Of a stretch of DNA of 64,000 nucleotides, positions 9,196-18,726 are shown in pieces. The position numbers and the translations under genes were made by a program. The stretch lies in the NCBI GenBank assembly GCA_007026445.1, contig VDMD01000092.1, forward strand, positions 35,463-99,462, written 5' to 3'. Positions within the stretch are counted from its first letter, which is position 1; each line of letters opens with the position of its first letter. The stretch comes from Schizophyllum amplum. Taxonomy: Eukaryota; Basidiomycota; Agaricomycetes; Agaricales; Schizophyllaceae. The notes under the pieces are model-generated. The model had not been told where the DNA came from. It saw nothing but the letters and a program-made list of their open reading frames with translations, and did not search any database.

Positions 9196-12003
9196 CCACC
9201 ACTTTCCCCTTCGCCCGATGCGACATGACCCTCTCGTACGCCTTCAGCACGTCCTCAAACGCGAACACCGAGTCAACAACAGGCTTGAGAGTGCCTGTAC
9301 GATGTTCGGTCAGTTTACGAACAATGAACCCATCCCCCAAACTCACCTGCAGCCAACATCCCATTCATATCCTCCAAGTCTTCCTTCTTGCTCATCAGCG
9401 CATACGTCGAGTGCTTCCGGGGGATGCCACCCAGGAAGCGCGGCCAGATGGCCGCGAGGCCGTGCTTGAGGATCGTAGCGATCTGGCGGTGGAAGAGGAG
9501 GTAGTCAGTGAGATGTGGGAGAGGATAAGTGAGATGCGGGAGAAAATGAGAGCGAGATATGGGCGAAAATGAGAGCGAGATGCGAGCGAAAATGAGAGCG
9601 AGATATGGGAGGGAATGGGAGTGAGATATGGGAGAGAATGAGAGTGAGATGTGGGAGGGAATGAGAGTGAGATATGGGAGAGAATGTGAGCGAGATGCGG
9701 GCGAGAATGCAGAAGGAAGGACGGAAGGATGGGCATGCATCGTCAAGAATGACTATGCATCGTCAACAATGACTATGCATCGTCAACAATGGCTATGCAT
9801 CGTCAACAATGGCTATGCATCGTCAAGAATGGGTGTGCATCGTCAAGAATGGGTATGCGTCGTGCAGGAATGTCCATGTGAACCAATCATCGAGAGTGAC
9901 CCAATCCTCAAGCCAAACACGCACATTCGACAGCGTCGTCGGCCCCATAAAAAAGCCCGTCGTCACGTACACGCCCCCGGGCGCCAAATACGCCTCGCTG
10001 TGGGTGTACAGAGCCGGATCGGTCCCGCCCACCGCGTCCACGATGAGGTGGAACTTGGTCGAGGGCGAGGTCTTGGTCGAGGATGGGCTCTTGGTCGCGG
10101 TCGCGGACGGGTCCTTCGCCAGCTGCTCATGCACCGGCGCCTTCTTGTAATCCACGAACTGCAAGCGAGAAAAGTGAAGTGGTCAGCTCAGCGTAACAAG
10201 GTGCGTGTCGAATGCAGTGTGCATATCGGAGGATGCGGCGTGCGCATATCGGATGCAGCCGGACGCAGTCTTCATATCCCAAGACGCGACATATCGCACT
10301 GAGACGCGACATATCGCACTGAGACGCGACCTATCTCACTGAGACGCGGACCACTCACCCCATCGGCACCCAGCGCCCTCACCATCTCCTCGCCCTGCGC
10401 AGACGCGCTCGCCACGACGCGCGCCGCGCCCTTCGCCTTGGCCATCTGGATCGCGTAGGCGCCGACCGAGGAGCTGCCGCCGTTGACGAAAACGCTCTGG
10501 TCGGGTTCCAGGACGAAGGCGCTGCCGCCGTTGACGGAGGCGCTGCTGCCGTTGACGAAGGCGCTGCCGCCGTTGACGAAAACGCTCTGATCAGGTTCCA
10601 GGACGAAGGCGCTGCCGCCGTTGACGGAGGCGCTGCCGCCGTTGACGAAAACGCTCTGGTCGGGCTCCAGAGTACCATCCGCGCGACGGGCGAGGTTACC
10701 GGAGCGGAATAGCATCTATGTGGATGGCGTCAGTTCCAGCCAAGTTACATGGTTTTAGCATGGCCGCCACTCGAGCGATGACCCTCGCCCCCGCGCCCGT
10801 CGCCTGAGGTTTCGCGCCCGGGGCCTGAGGTTGCACGCCCGGGACCTGGCCTGAGGTGCGCTGCCACCTCGAGCGACGGTACACCACTCGAGCGACGATA
10901 CACCACTCAATGACACCCGCCATACCTGATAGGCCGTCTGTCCCGCGAGCGCCATCCCCGCCGCACCCGTGGGTGCTACGTGCGCGGGGCGCGGGACGAT
11001 GTGCGTCGTCGGGATACGGAGGTACTCGCATAGCGCGCCCTGACGAATTTTGATCGAGAGGCCTGTGAGGAAGTGAGTTAGTGAGTGTTGAGTAAGTGAG
11101 TGTTGAGTGAGAATCGAGATAGCATTGCGTGAGATGAGAGTTCGAATTTCAGCCAAGTCATGCCACCACCACCATGTAGTCGTTAGCCCGGGAATAGCCT
11201 TTAGTCCGGGAATAGTCGTTGGCCCGGGAATAGTCGTTGACCGCGCGGAGAGTCGTAGATAGGGGGGCAAAACGCGCACGTACCAACTTCGACAAACCCC
11301 CAAACCGCATCGCCCTCCTTGAATTCGCTGGTGCCGTTCGCGTCCACGACCGTCCCCGCAAAGTCGTTCTCCGCAGGCAGCGGGCGTCGGGCGAGGAAGT
11401 CGGGGAACAGGCTCATCACCTTGTAGCCGCTGCATGTGTGGGAAGAAGGAGTGAGTATTGGTGAGAGAATGAGTGAGTATTGGTGAGAGAATGAGTGAGT
11501 GTTGGTGAGAGAATGAGTGAGTGTTGGTGAGAGACAGACAGACGTGAAGAAAAAAGAGAAAGAAGAACAGACAAGGTATACACGCAATGCATCCGCACGC
11601 AGAGAATGCATCCACACGCCAGAGAGAGACAATGCATACGCAGAGAGACGCGATGCATGCACACGCAGAGAGACGCGATGCATACGCACGCGCCGCAGGG
11701 AGACGCGATGCATGTATGGGATACACAATGCATGTATAGGATCACAAGCAGCTCAAGTGGACAAACAGCTCAAGTGGACACACAGCTGAACTAGTAAACA
11801 AACACGCACACAGGATTCAGCGCCGCCGCTTCGACGCGCACGAGCACCTCGCCGGACCGCGGTTTGGGTACCGGCCAGTCGTGGTGAAGGCGGAGGACCT
11901 GGTCGGGGGTCCCGCGGCGCTCGATGATCCAGGCGCGCTGGGTGGTCGGGATGCTGCTTGGCAGGGTGCCGCTCGGGATGCTGCTTGGCACGGTGCCGCT
12001 CAT
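9170..12003 (-). CDS. MDR-superfamily NAD(P)H oxidoreductase (enoyl-reductase/quinone-reductase-like), 450 aa, seven exons
   Basis: This is a medium-chain dehydrogenase/reductase that should reduce an activated double bond or carbonyl with NADPH. Exons on the minus strand are 12003-11810, 11429-11284, 11062-10926, 10715-10359, 10158-9901, 9482-9347 and 9294-9170, exactly 451 codons. The catalytic-domain motifs are VRVEAAALNPV, ENDFAGTVVD and EFKEGDAVWGF. The Rossmann part shows LAGQTAYQ, VFVNGGSSSVG, AIQMAKAKGA, VRALGADG and FHLIVDAVGG. The C-terminus is GKVVVKVVPD. No zinc-binding cysteine set is seen. Exon 1 encodes a duplicated SGTVPSSIP/SGTLPSSIP leader. Exon 4 holds an in-frame repeat that multiplies the EPDQSVFVNGGS segment directly before the cofactor glycines, making the protein about 50 residues longer than relatives. 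The exon 5 donor (GTCACT at 9900) is weak and is the least certain junction. All long introns carry minisatellites. Confidence 0.88.
9495..9735. repeat. AGAGCGAGATATGGG-type minisatellite in MDR intron 5
   Basis: About ten copies of a ~23-bp unit such as GAGAGCGAGATATGGGAGG, with alternative GATGCGG or GATGTGG cores, fill the proximal half of intron 9483-9900. Confidence 0.9.
9744..9862. repeat. TATGCATCGTCAACAATGG minisatellite in MDR intron 5
   Basis: Six to seven copies of a 19-bp unit TATGCATCGTCAACAATGG, with CAAGAATGG variants, directly follow the preceding unrelated array in the same intron. Confidence 0.92.
10480..10668 (-). repeat. In-frame exonic repeat inside the MDR cofactor-binding region
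   Basis: On the minus strand the blocks LEPDQSVFVNGGS, ASVNGGSAFV and AFVNG(G/S)S recur in a nested arrangement with an overall period near 90 bp. All copies keep the reading frame. The canonical motif VFVNGGSSSVG is the last copy. Confidence 0.93.
11165..11245. repeat. 20-bp CCCGGGAATAG repeat in MDR intron 2
   Basis: Four copies of a unit like TAGTCGTTGGCCCGGGAA lie in intron 11063-11283. Neighbouring arrays at about 10790-10910 (CCCGGGACCTGGCCTGAGG-like and CCACTCGAGCGACG) occupy intron 3. Confidence 0.85.
11440..11535. repeat. 22-bp GAGTGAGTATTGGTGAGAGAAT minisatellite in MDR intron 1
   Basis: Four copies of a 22-bp unit built on GTGAGTATTGGTGAGAG lie just after the exon 2 acceptor region of the MDR gene, in the 380-bp intron 11430-11809. 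Confidence 0.9.
11585..11785. repeat. ACGCAGAGAGACGCGATGCAT-type repeats in MDR intron 1
   Basis: About six degenerate copies of GCAGAGAGACGCGATGCAT are followed by two to three copies of CAGCTCAAGTGGACAA. These are different units from the neighbouring array in the same intron. Confidence 0.85.
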
Positions 12004-12029
12004 TGTTGCGAATAAATGGAAGGAGTGTA

Positions 12030-12095
12030 GTTCAGCGGGCGACGGTGGTCAAGTGGGCGACTCCGGTGGTCAAGTGGGCGACTCCGGTGGACAAG
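12030..12095. repeat. 21-bp repeat in the MDR 5' leader
   Basis: Three copies of GGTCAAGTGGGCGACTCCG-like units lie between the TATA box and the ATG of the MDR gene, so they would be in its 5' untranslated region. Confidence 0.85.
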
Positions 12096-12150
12096 CAGTG
12101 GGAAACGGTCACAGTCAACTGTAACTGCCAACACGCATTTTCCTCGCCGG

Positions 12151-12160
12151 TCTTTTATAC
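12151..12160 (-). promoter_or_regulatory. TATA box of the MDR gene
   Basis: On the minus strand the sequence reads GTATAAAAGA, about 150 bases before the ATG at 12003. Further upstream (12180-12280) is a short repeat containing TTGGCCGATCGAGAGC. Confidence 0.6.
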
Positions 12161-12289
12161 TTATGCATGTCAGAGCTGGCCAGGGGCTGGTTTGGCCGAT
12201 CAAGAGCATGCTTTGGCCGATCGAGAGCTTGGTTAGAGCCGGTGTAGGGCTTGGTTAGAGTTGGCTAGGGGCAAGTTAGGGGCGTACAC

Positions 12290-12583
12290 TCACCGGACAT
12301 AACGGGATTCCCGAGCATCACGGCGATTTCAGCGCTGAGCGCAGCGTCATACAAGTACACATTCGCCGACGAGCCGCTTCGGCAACGGCAACTGCCGTCG
12401 ACAAGCACAAATACGTGCAAATGCAGCTGAATACATGCAAATGCAGCTGAATACATGCAAATACAGTTGAATACCACCATCCTCAGTACTAGAAAGCTTA
12501 GGCAGCGTACTAGAAGAAGCGCCGGCTGCGCCCTCCTCAGTACTACTAGAGGCAGCGCCGGCCTTGACAGACTTGACTGTCAT
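12290..12583 (-). other. Possible small coding exon(s), unrecognised
   Basis: On the minus strand an ATG at 12583 opens a Ser/Glu-rich peptide (AASSSTEEGAAG, SSTLPKLSSTED). Further on there is a stretch reading DAALSAEIAVMLGNPV before a GTGAGT donor at about 12297. No splice pair that I tried joins the two in frame, and three 20-bp repeats (GCAAATGCAGCTGAATACAT) lie between them. This may be a decayed or repeat-disrupted gene, or chance. Confidence 0.2.
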
Positions 12584-12591
12584 GATGTCCA

Positions 12592-12692
12592 AATTGGATC
12601 TCTCAACGCTATTGTTTGTTTGGATAAGAGACTTCTCTGGATCTCTCAACACTATTGTTTGTTTGGATAAGAGACTTCTCTCGCTACTCGGA
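12592..12692. repeat. 45-bp direct duplication
   Basis: Two near-identical copies of a unit starting TGGATCTCTCAAC and ending AAGAGACTTCTC lie in tandem. Two to three copies of CATCTCCGTCAGTGCC follow at 12708-12745. No gene is seen here. Confidence 0.85.
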
Positions 12693-12764
12693 TGTTTTGA
12701 GGCCAATCTCCGTCAGTGCCCATCTCCGTCAGTGCCCATCTCCATATGCATGCCATGTACATGC

Positions 12765-13095
12765 TCAACGCTGAACGATGCGTGCTCAACGCTGAACGAT
12801 GTGTGCGACACGCTGAACGATGCGTGCTCAACGCTGAACGAACGATGCGTGCTCAACGCCAGTGAACGATGCGTGCGACACGCTGAACGATGCGTGCGAC
12901 ACGCTGAACGATGTCAGCGTGCTCAACGCTGAGCGAACGATGCATGCTCAACGCTGAACGATGCGTGCTCAACGCTGAACGATGTGTGCGACACGCTGAA
13001 CGATGTGTGCTCAACGCTGAATGTGATGCGTGCGACACGCTGAACGATGCGTGCGACACTGAACGATGCGTGCGACACGCTGAACGATGCGTGCT
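12765..13095. repeat. 21-bp minisatellite (GATGCGTGCTCAACGCTGAAC)
   Basis: About 15 copies of a 21-bp unit alternate between GCGTGCTCAACGCTGAACGA and GCGTGCGACACGCTGAACGA. The two variants differ mainly in a CTCAA/CGACA swap. The array lies in a gene-free zone. Its reading frames are open because the unit has no stop, so they are not evidence of a protein. Confidence 0.92.
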
Positions 13096-13194
13096 GACGA
13101 CTGTCTTGTAAGGTCATTGGCATTGGGGTACTCGGATAGCCTGAGGTTGCATGCTGAAGGAGACAGGCATTACTTACACTTCGCGCTTGACCAG

Positions 13195-13745
13195 GCGCCC
13201 TCGACCCTCATCGTGCGGAGACCCCCGGCGTGCCTGGGATGAGCCTCCTCGTGCCACGGATGCCGCCCTCGACCCCCGAGTCGTGCCCTCGGGTCCCCCC
13301 CCCCCCCCGGGTCGTGCCACGGATGCGCCCCCTCCGGTCCCCGAGTCGTGCCATGGACGCGCTCCCTCGGACCCCGGCGTGCGGACGCGCTCCCTCGGGC
13401 CCCGGCGTGCGACGCCTCCTCGTGCGACGACGTGCACGAGGGACGCCTCGTCGTGCGACGCTTCCTTGGGCCCGGTCGTGCGCACGCTCGAGCCCGGCCC
13501 CCCTCGTGCGACGCCTCCTCGTGCGATGCCTCTCCTCGGCGTGCGCCGGAGCCCCCGTCGTGCGACGCCTCCTCGTCCCGAGTCGTGCATGCCGCCCTCG
13601 TCCCGAGTCGTGTACGAGGTCCTTGCCGAGTCGTGCCGTTCGTCCCCCTCCAGCCCGAGTCGTGCATGCCGCCCTCGTCCATAGCCCCCTCGTCGTGCAC
13701 GGGGTCCTTGTCGTGCACGGGGTCCTTGTCGTCCATAGCCCCCTC
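13195..13745. repeat. CG-rich array with TCGTGC core
   Basis: Degenerate units such as CCCTCGTCCCGAGTCGTGC and GGGTCCTTGTCGTGCACG repeat through this stretch and grade into the next array. It holds no family motif and no believable gene. Confidence 0.85.
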
Positions 13746-16460
13746 GCCCCACGTCCGTGTCGTATATATACAACCCGCGTCCGTGTCCGTGTCGTGTCGT
13801 ATACGACGCGCCGTCGTCCGTGCCGTGTTGTCGTATACGACCCCCGAGTCGTGCACGGGGTCCTCGTCGTACTACGCCTCGTCGTCCGTGTTGTCGTATA
13901 GCCGTCGTCCGTGTCGTCGTACGGATGCAACCCGCGTCCTCGTTGTCGTATACGCCTCGTCGTCCGTGTCGTATATATACGACCCCCGCGTCCCCCGTGT
14001 TGTCGTGTCGTATACGACCCCCGCGTCCGTGTCGTGTCGTATACGACCCCCGCGTCCGTGTCGTCGTGTACGACCCGCGTCCCGTGTCGTCGTGTACGAC
14101 CCCCGCGTCCGTGTCCGTGGTCCGTGTCCGTGTACGACCCTCGTCGTCCGTGTCGTATACAATACCCGTCGTCCGTGTTCGTGTCGTACTACGACCCCCG
14201 CGTCCGTGTCCGTGTCGTCGTGTCGTATACGACGCGCCGCGGCCGTTTCGTGTCGTGTCGTATACGACCCTCGTCGTCCCCCTTGTTGTGGTGTACGACC
14301 GCCGTGTCCGTGTAGTCGTACCCCCGTCGTCCGTGTCCGTGTCGTGGCACGACGACCCGCGCGTCCGTGTCCGTGTCGTATACGACCCCCGCGTCCCCCT
14401 TGTCGTGTCGTACTACGCCTCGTCGTCCTTGTCGTGTCGTATACGACGCGCCGTCGTCCGTGTTGTCGTGTACAAGCCTCGATCGTGTCGTCGTACGACC
14501 CCCACGTCCGTGTCGTCGTACTACGCCCCCGCGTCCTTGTCGTGTCGTCGTGTACGACGCGCCGTCGTCCGTGGTCGTGTCCGGGTCGTCGTACTACGAC
14601 GCCTCGTCGTCCGTGTCCGTGTCGTCGTACTACGACCCCCGCGTCCTTGTCGTCGTATACGACCCCCGCGTCCGTGTCGTACTACGACCCGCGTCCGTGT
14701 TGTCGTATACGACCCGCGCCCCCCTTGTCGTCGTACTACGACTGTCATCCCGTGTCGTCGTACTACGACCCGCGTCCGTGTTGTCGTACTACGACGACCC
14801 GCGTCCGTGTCGTCGTATACGACCCGCGTCCGCGTCCGTGTCGTACTACGACCCCGGCGTCCGCGTCCTTGTCGTATACGACCCCCGCGTCCCCCTTGTC
14901 GTATACGACCCGCGTCCGTGTCGTATACGACCCCCGCGTCCTCGTCCTTGTCGTCGTATACGACCGGCGTCGTCCGTGTCGTCGTACTACGACCGGCGTC
15001 CCGTGTCGTCGTACTACGACCCCGCGTCGTCCGTGTCGTCGTGTCGTATACAACCCTCGTCCCCCTTGTCGTATACGCCTGTCGTCGTCCGTATCGTACT
15101 ACGACCGGCGTCCGTGTCGTGTCGTACTACGACCCTCGATCGTGTTGTCGTATACGACGCGTCCGTGTACGACCCGCGTCATCCGTGTCCGTGTCGTGTC
15201 GTATACGACCCCCGCGTCGTCCGTGTCGTACTACGACCCCCGCGTCCGTGTCGTGTCGTACACGACCCCCGCGTCCGTGTTGTGTCGTATACGATCCCCG
15301 CGTCCTTGTACGACCCCCGCGTCCGTGTTCTTGTCGTACTACGACGACCCTCGTCGTCCGTGTTGTCGTACTACGACCCCCGCGCGTCCGTGTCCGGGTC
15401 CGTGTACGATGCGCCGGCGTCCTTGTCCGTGTCCTTGTCGTACGACGACCCGCGTCCGGGTCGTCGTACTACGACGCGCCGCGTCCGTGTTGTCGTATAC
15501 TTACGACCCCCGCGTCCCGTGTCCGTGTCGTACTACGACCGACGTCCGTGTACGCCTCGCCCCCGCGTCCCCCTTGTCGTACTACGACCCCCGCGTCCGT
15601 GCCCGTGTCGTACGAATGCAACCCGTGTCCGTGTCCGTGTCGTATACGACGCGCCGCGTCCGAGTTGTCGTCGTATATATACGACGCGCCGGCGTCCGTG
15701 TCGTGTACGACCCCCGCGTCCGTGTTGTCGTCGTATACGACGCGCCGCGTCCGTGTCGTGTACGACCCCCGCGTCCGTGGTCGTCGTACTACGATCCGCG
15801 CGTCCTTGTCGTATACTTACGACCCGTGTCCGCGTCCGTGTCGTCGTACTACGACCCTCGATCGTGTCCGTGTCGTATACGACCCCCGCGTCCGTCGTCC
15901 GTGTCGTACTACGACCCCCGCGTCGTCCTTGTCGTCGTATACGACCCGCGTCCGTCGTCCGTGTTGTCGTATACGCCCCTTCGATCGTGTCCGTGGTCGT
16001 ATCCTTACACCTCGTCGTCCGCGTCCGTGTTGTCGTACTACGACGCGCCGCGTCCGTGTCGTGTCGTACGACCCTCGTCCCCCTTGTCGTCGTCGTATAC
16101 GACGCGCCGTCCGTGTTGTCGTCGTATACGACGCGCCGCGTCCGTGTTGTATAGCCGTCGTCCGTGTCGTGTCGTACTACGACCCGTCGTCCGTGTGCTA
16201 GTGCGGACGGTGCGGATGAGATAGCCGTCGTCCGTGTCGTCGTACTAAGACGCGCCGCGTCCGCGTCGTCGTGCTACGACCCGCGTCCGCGTCCGTGGTC
16301 GTCGTATACGACCCGCCGCGTCCGTGTCCGTGTCGTACTACGACCCGCATCCGCGTCCGTGTCGTCGTGTCCGGCCCCCGCGTCCGTGTCGTACTACCCC
16401 CACGTCCGTGTCCGTGTCGTACTACGACCGCCGGCGTCCGTGTCGTGTCGTGTATGCGCT
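13746..16460. repeat. 2.7-kb palindrome-rich satellite (GTCGTATACGAC / GTCGTACTACGAC)
   Basis: Roughly 26-27 bp units combine a linker CCCCCGCGTCCGTGTC with either the perfect palindrome GTCGTATACGAC or the one-base-centred palindrome GTCGTACTACGAC. On the plus strand the unit contains no TAA, TAG or TGA in any phase, so all three plus frames stay open together for about 1.8 kb (14367-16154). On the minus strand the second palindrome creates TAG. The translated peptides are simple permutations (YDPRVRVV, TTPASVS, RPPRPCR) without any domain, so I call this non-coding satellite DNA. Confidence 0.93.
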
Positions 16461-16474
16461 CCCGTTTGGACGGT

Positions 16475-17100
16475 GCGGGTGAGATGGGCATCGTGTATGC
16501 GGGTGAGATGGGCATCGTGTATGCGGGTGAGATGGGCATCGTGTATGCGGATGAGATGCGGGTGAGAAGCGCTCCCGGTCCGACGGTGCATGCGCTTCCG
16601 TTCGAGGACGGCGCGGATGAGATGGGCATCGTGAAGTTTGGGTCGTGTATGCGCTCCCGTTGGCGCTGGCGGGGGTTGTGGGAGGCGAGGGCGGGTGTTG
16701 TGGGAGACGAGGGGGGGTTGTGGGAGACGTGTTGCGGAGGGAGGGGCTGAGGATGTGAGGGCGGGTGTTGTGGGAGACGTGTGGCAGGTGAGAAGCGGCT
16801 GAGGATGTGAGGGCGGGTGTTGTGGGAGACGAGCGGGTGTTGTGGGAGACGAGCGGGTGTTGTGGGAGAGGCGAGCGGGCGGGGGTTGTGGACGGCGAGC
16901 GGGCAGGCTGGCGGGCGGACGCGGGGTGAAAGGGAGTGAGGGGCCCTTCGAGGAAGGACTGGGAAACGGTGCGGCGCGTTGATGGGATGGGTTGAGGGGT
17001 GCGGTGAAACGAGTTGAGAGTGCGTGGTGAGATGAGTTGAGAGTGCGCGGTGAGATGGGTCGAGCGCGGTGAGATGAGTCGAGCGCGGTGAACTGGACTG
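16475..17100. repeat. Succession of three minisatellites
   Basis: Four copies of GGGTGAGATGGGCATCGTG-like units (24 bp) lie at 16480-16560. Several copies of GGGCGGGTGTTGTGGGAGAC lie at 16680-16880. Copies of GGTGAGATGAGTTGAGAGTGC lie at 17000-17095. The three units are unrelated to each other. Confidence 0.85.
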
Positions 17101-17279
17101 CGCGCCAGACATGGGCCGGCGGACTGCCTTGGCTGGTGCTGGCGGGACTTAGTCTCGTAAATTATGGTCTAGTAGCGGGACTTGTGCGCATGCTGGCGAT
17201 CGTGGAGGAGCGGGCGGCGAGGGCATCGAGATGGACGGGGAGACTCGAGGATGGACAGGGACACTGGGAGGACGTGGAT

Positions 17280-17725
17280 TTGCGTGCATGTCGGGGATCG
17301 TCCCCCTCCGTGTGCGTGTTGGGGATCGCCCCCCTCCGCGCGCGTGTTGGGGATCGGCCCCCTCCGCCTGCCCAAGTCCCCGTCTCCAGCCCCAGCCCCA
17401 GCCACATTCGTCTCCAGCCCCGTCCCCAGCCACATTCCCTGTAAGCCCCTTCGCCTCCCTGTAAGCCCCTCCACCTCCAGCGCGGCCTGTCTCTCGGACT
17501 GCCGACGTCATCCTCGTCGCGCCCTGCAGCGAGTGCAGCGTGCATGCCGATCGACGGGTTGGTTGTCCGTTGGTGAGGCGGTGGTCGCGTGTCCGTTTGT
17601 AGAGCGCGGTCGCCTGTCCGTAGGCAGAGCGCGGGTCGCTGGTCCATCTGTAGAGCGCCGTCGCCCGTCCGTCTGAAGAGCGCGGTCGCCCGTGCACATC
17701 GTGTGTCCGCCGCGGACGCTTGTGG
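17280..17725. repeat. Two further tandem repeats
   Basis: A ~30-bp unit containing GTGCGTGTTGGGGATCG occurs three to four times at 17300-17380. A unit containing TAGAGCGCGGTCGC(C/T)(C/T)GTCCG recurs at 17590-17700. The remaining stretch to 18500 is CT-rich with no recognisable gene. Confidence 0.75.
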
Positions 17726-18516
17726 GTGTGGGACGCGCGGTGTCCGGCGGTGGCGGGTGCGACGTGTGGTGTGAGAGGCATGAGAGTAGTATTAGAGCTG
17801 GACTCGTAGACATGGTACTGCTTGAATAGACATGGCACTGCCTGAATAGACATGGCATCGTACACAAGAGGCTGGCGGCATAGACATGAGACTGGCCGAC
17901 CGCCATCACCGTTAGTCGCAAGGCCGATGAACGTGGGAAACGACGCGATCGCGTCCGTCAAGCTCGTTCGCTGCACGCGTCTCTCTTTCAACGCTCATCG
18001 TCGCGCTTGTCGTGCCTTCGTCGCCTTTGGCATCCGCACCTTCATTGTCGGCATCCGATTCTGCATCGTTGACACGCGTCTTCGTCGTCGGCCGTCCCGT
18101 CTTCATCATCGTCACTCGCCTCTTCATCATCGTCACTCGCCCATCACCCACCATCGTACGTCCCAGCAACGCGTCGCGCTGCCTGCCCGTGCTGATCTTT
18201 GCCCTCTCTGCCCATGCATACCACACTCCCCGCTACCCTTCTGCACGCCATCCCGCCCACGTCTCCGCCGTCGACCCGCATACATACCGCATCCATCCAC
18301 CCCTCAAGCCCATCCGCATCTGCGCAGGACGGCACCAACCGCCTAGGATCACCCCAGCCTCTAACCAACATACCGGCCATCCTCCACCCAACGTACCGGC
18401 CAGCCTGCAATCACCACGCCGCACAAGACGCATCCGACGCATCCACCGCGTACGTCCCACCCCCACCTCCTACCCAATGCATATGCTGATTGCCTTCTCT
18501 CCTCCTTTCCCTTCAC

Positions 18517-18572
18517 CCTCTCTCTCCCTCTCCCTCTCCCTCTCCCTCTCCCTCTCCCTCTCCCTCTCCCTT
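18517..18572 (+). repeat. CTCTCC microsatellite upstream of AP-1 mu
   Basis: About nine copies of the hexamer CTCTCC form a pure pyrimidine tract some 155 bases before the AP-1 mu ATG, probably within its promoter or leader. Confidence 0.95.
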
Positions 18573-18659
18573 CTAACGCCTTCACCACCCACGACAGGTT
18601 TAACGCCTAAACCACCGCAAGAACTTGACGCCTAAACCCAACACCCTTCACCCAGATCA

Positions 18660-18712
18660 AGACCCACCACCACCACCACCACCACCACCACCACCACCAC
18701 CACCACCATCAC
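18660..18712 (+). repeat. CCA trinucleotide run in the AP-1 mu leader
   Basis: About sixteen CCA triplets precede the start codon at 18727 by about 15 bases, so they are expected to be in the 5' untranslated region. Confidence 0.95.
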
Positions 18713-18726
18713 CAACACCCAACGCC

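Noticed and set aside
13348..16224. A 958-codon open frame and two more long open frames on the plus strand
   Set aside because: All three frames are open together because the repeat unit has no stop codon. The peptides are low-complexity permutations with no domain, so none was called as a gene.
13195..17720. CRISPR-like direct repeats
   Set aside because: The units are contiguous without unique spacers and the genome is fungal, so these are minisatellites.
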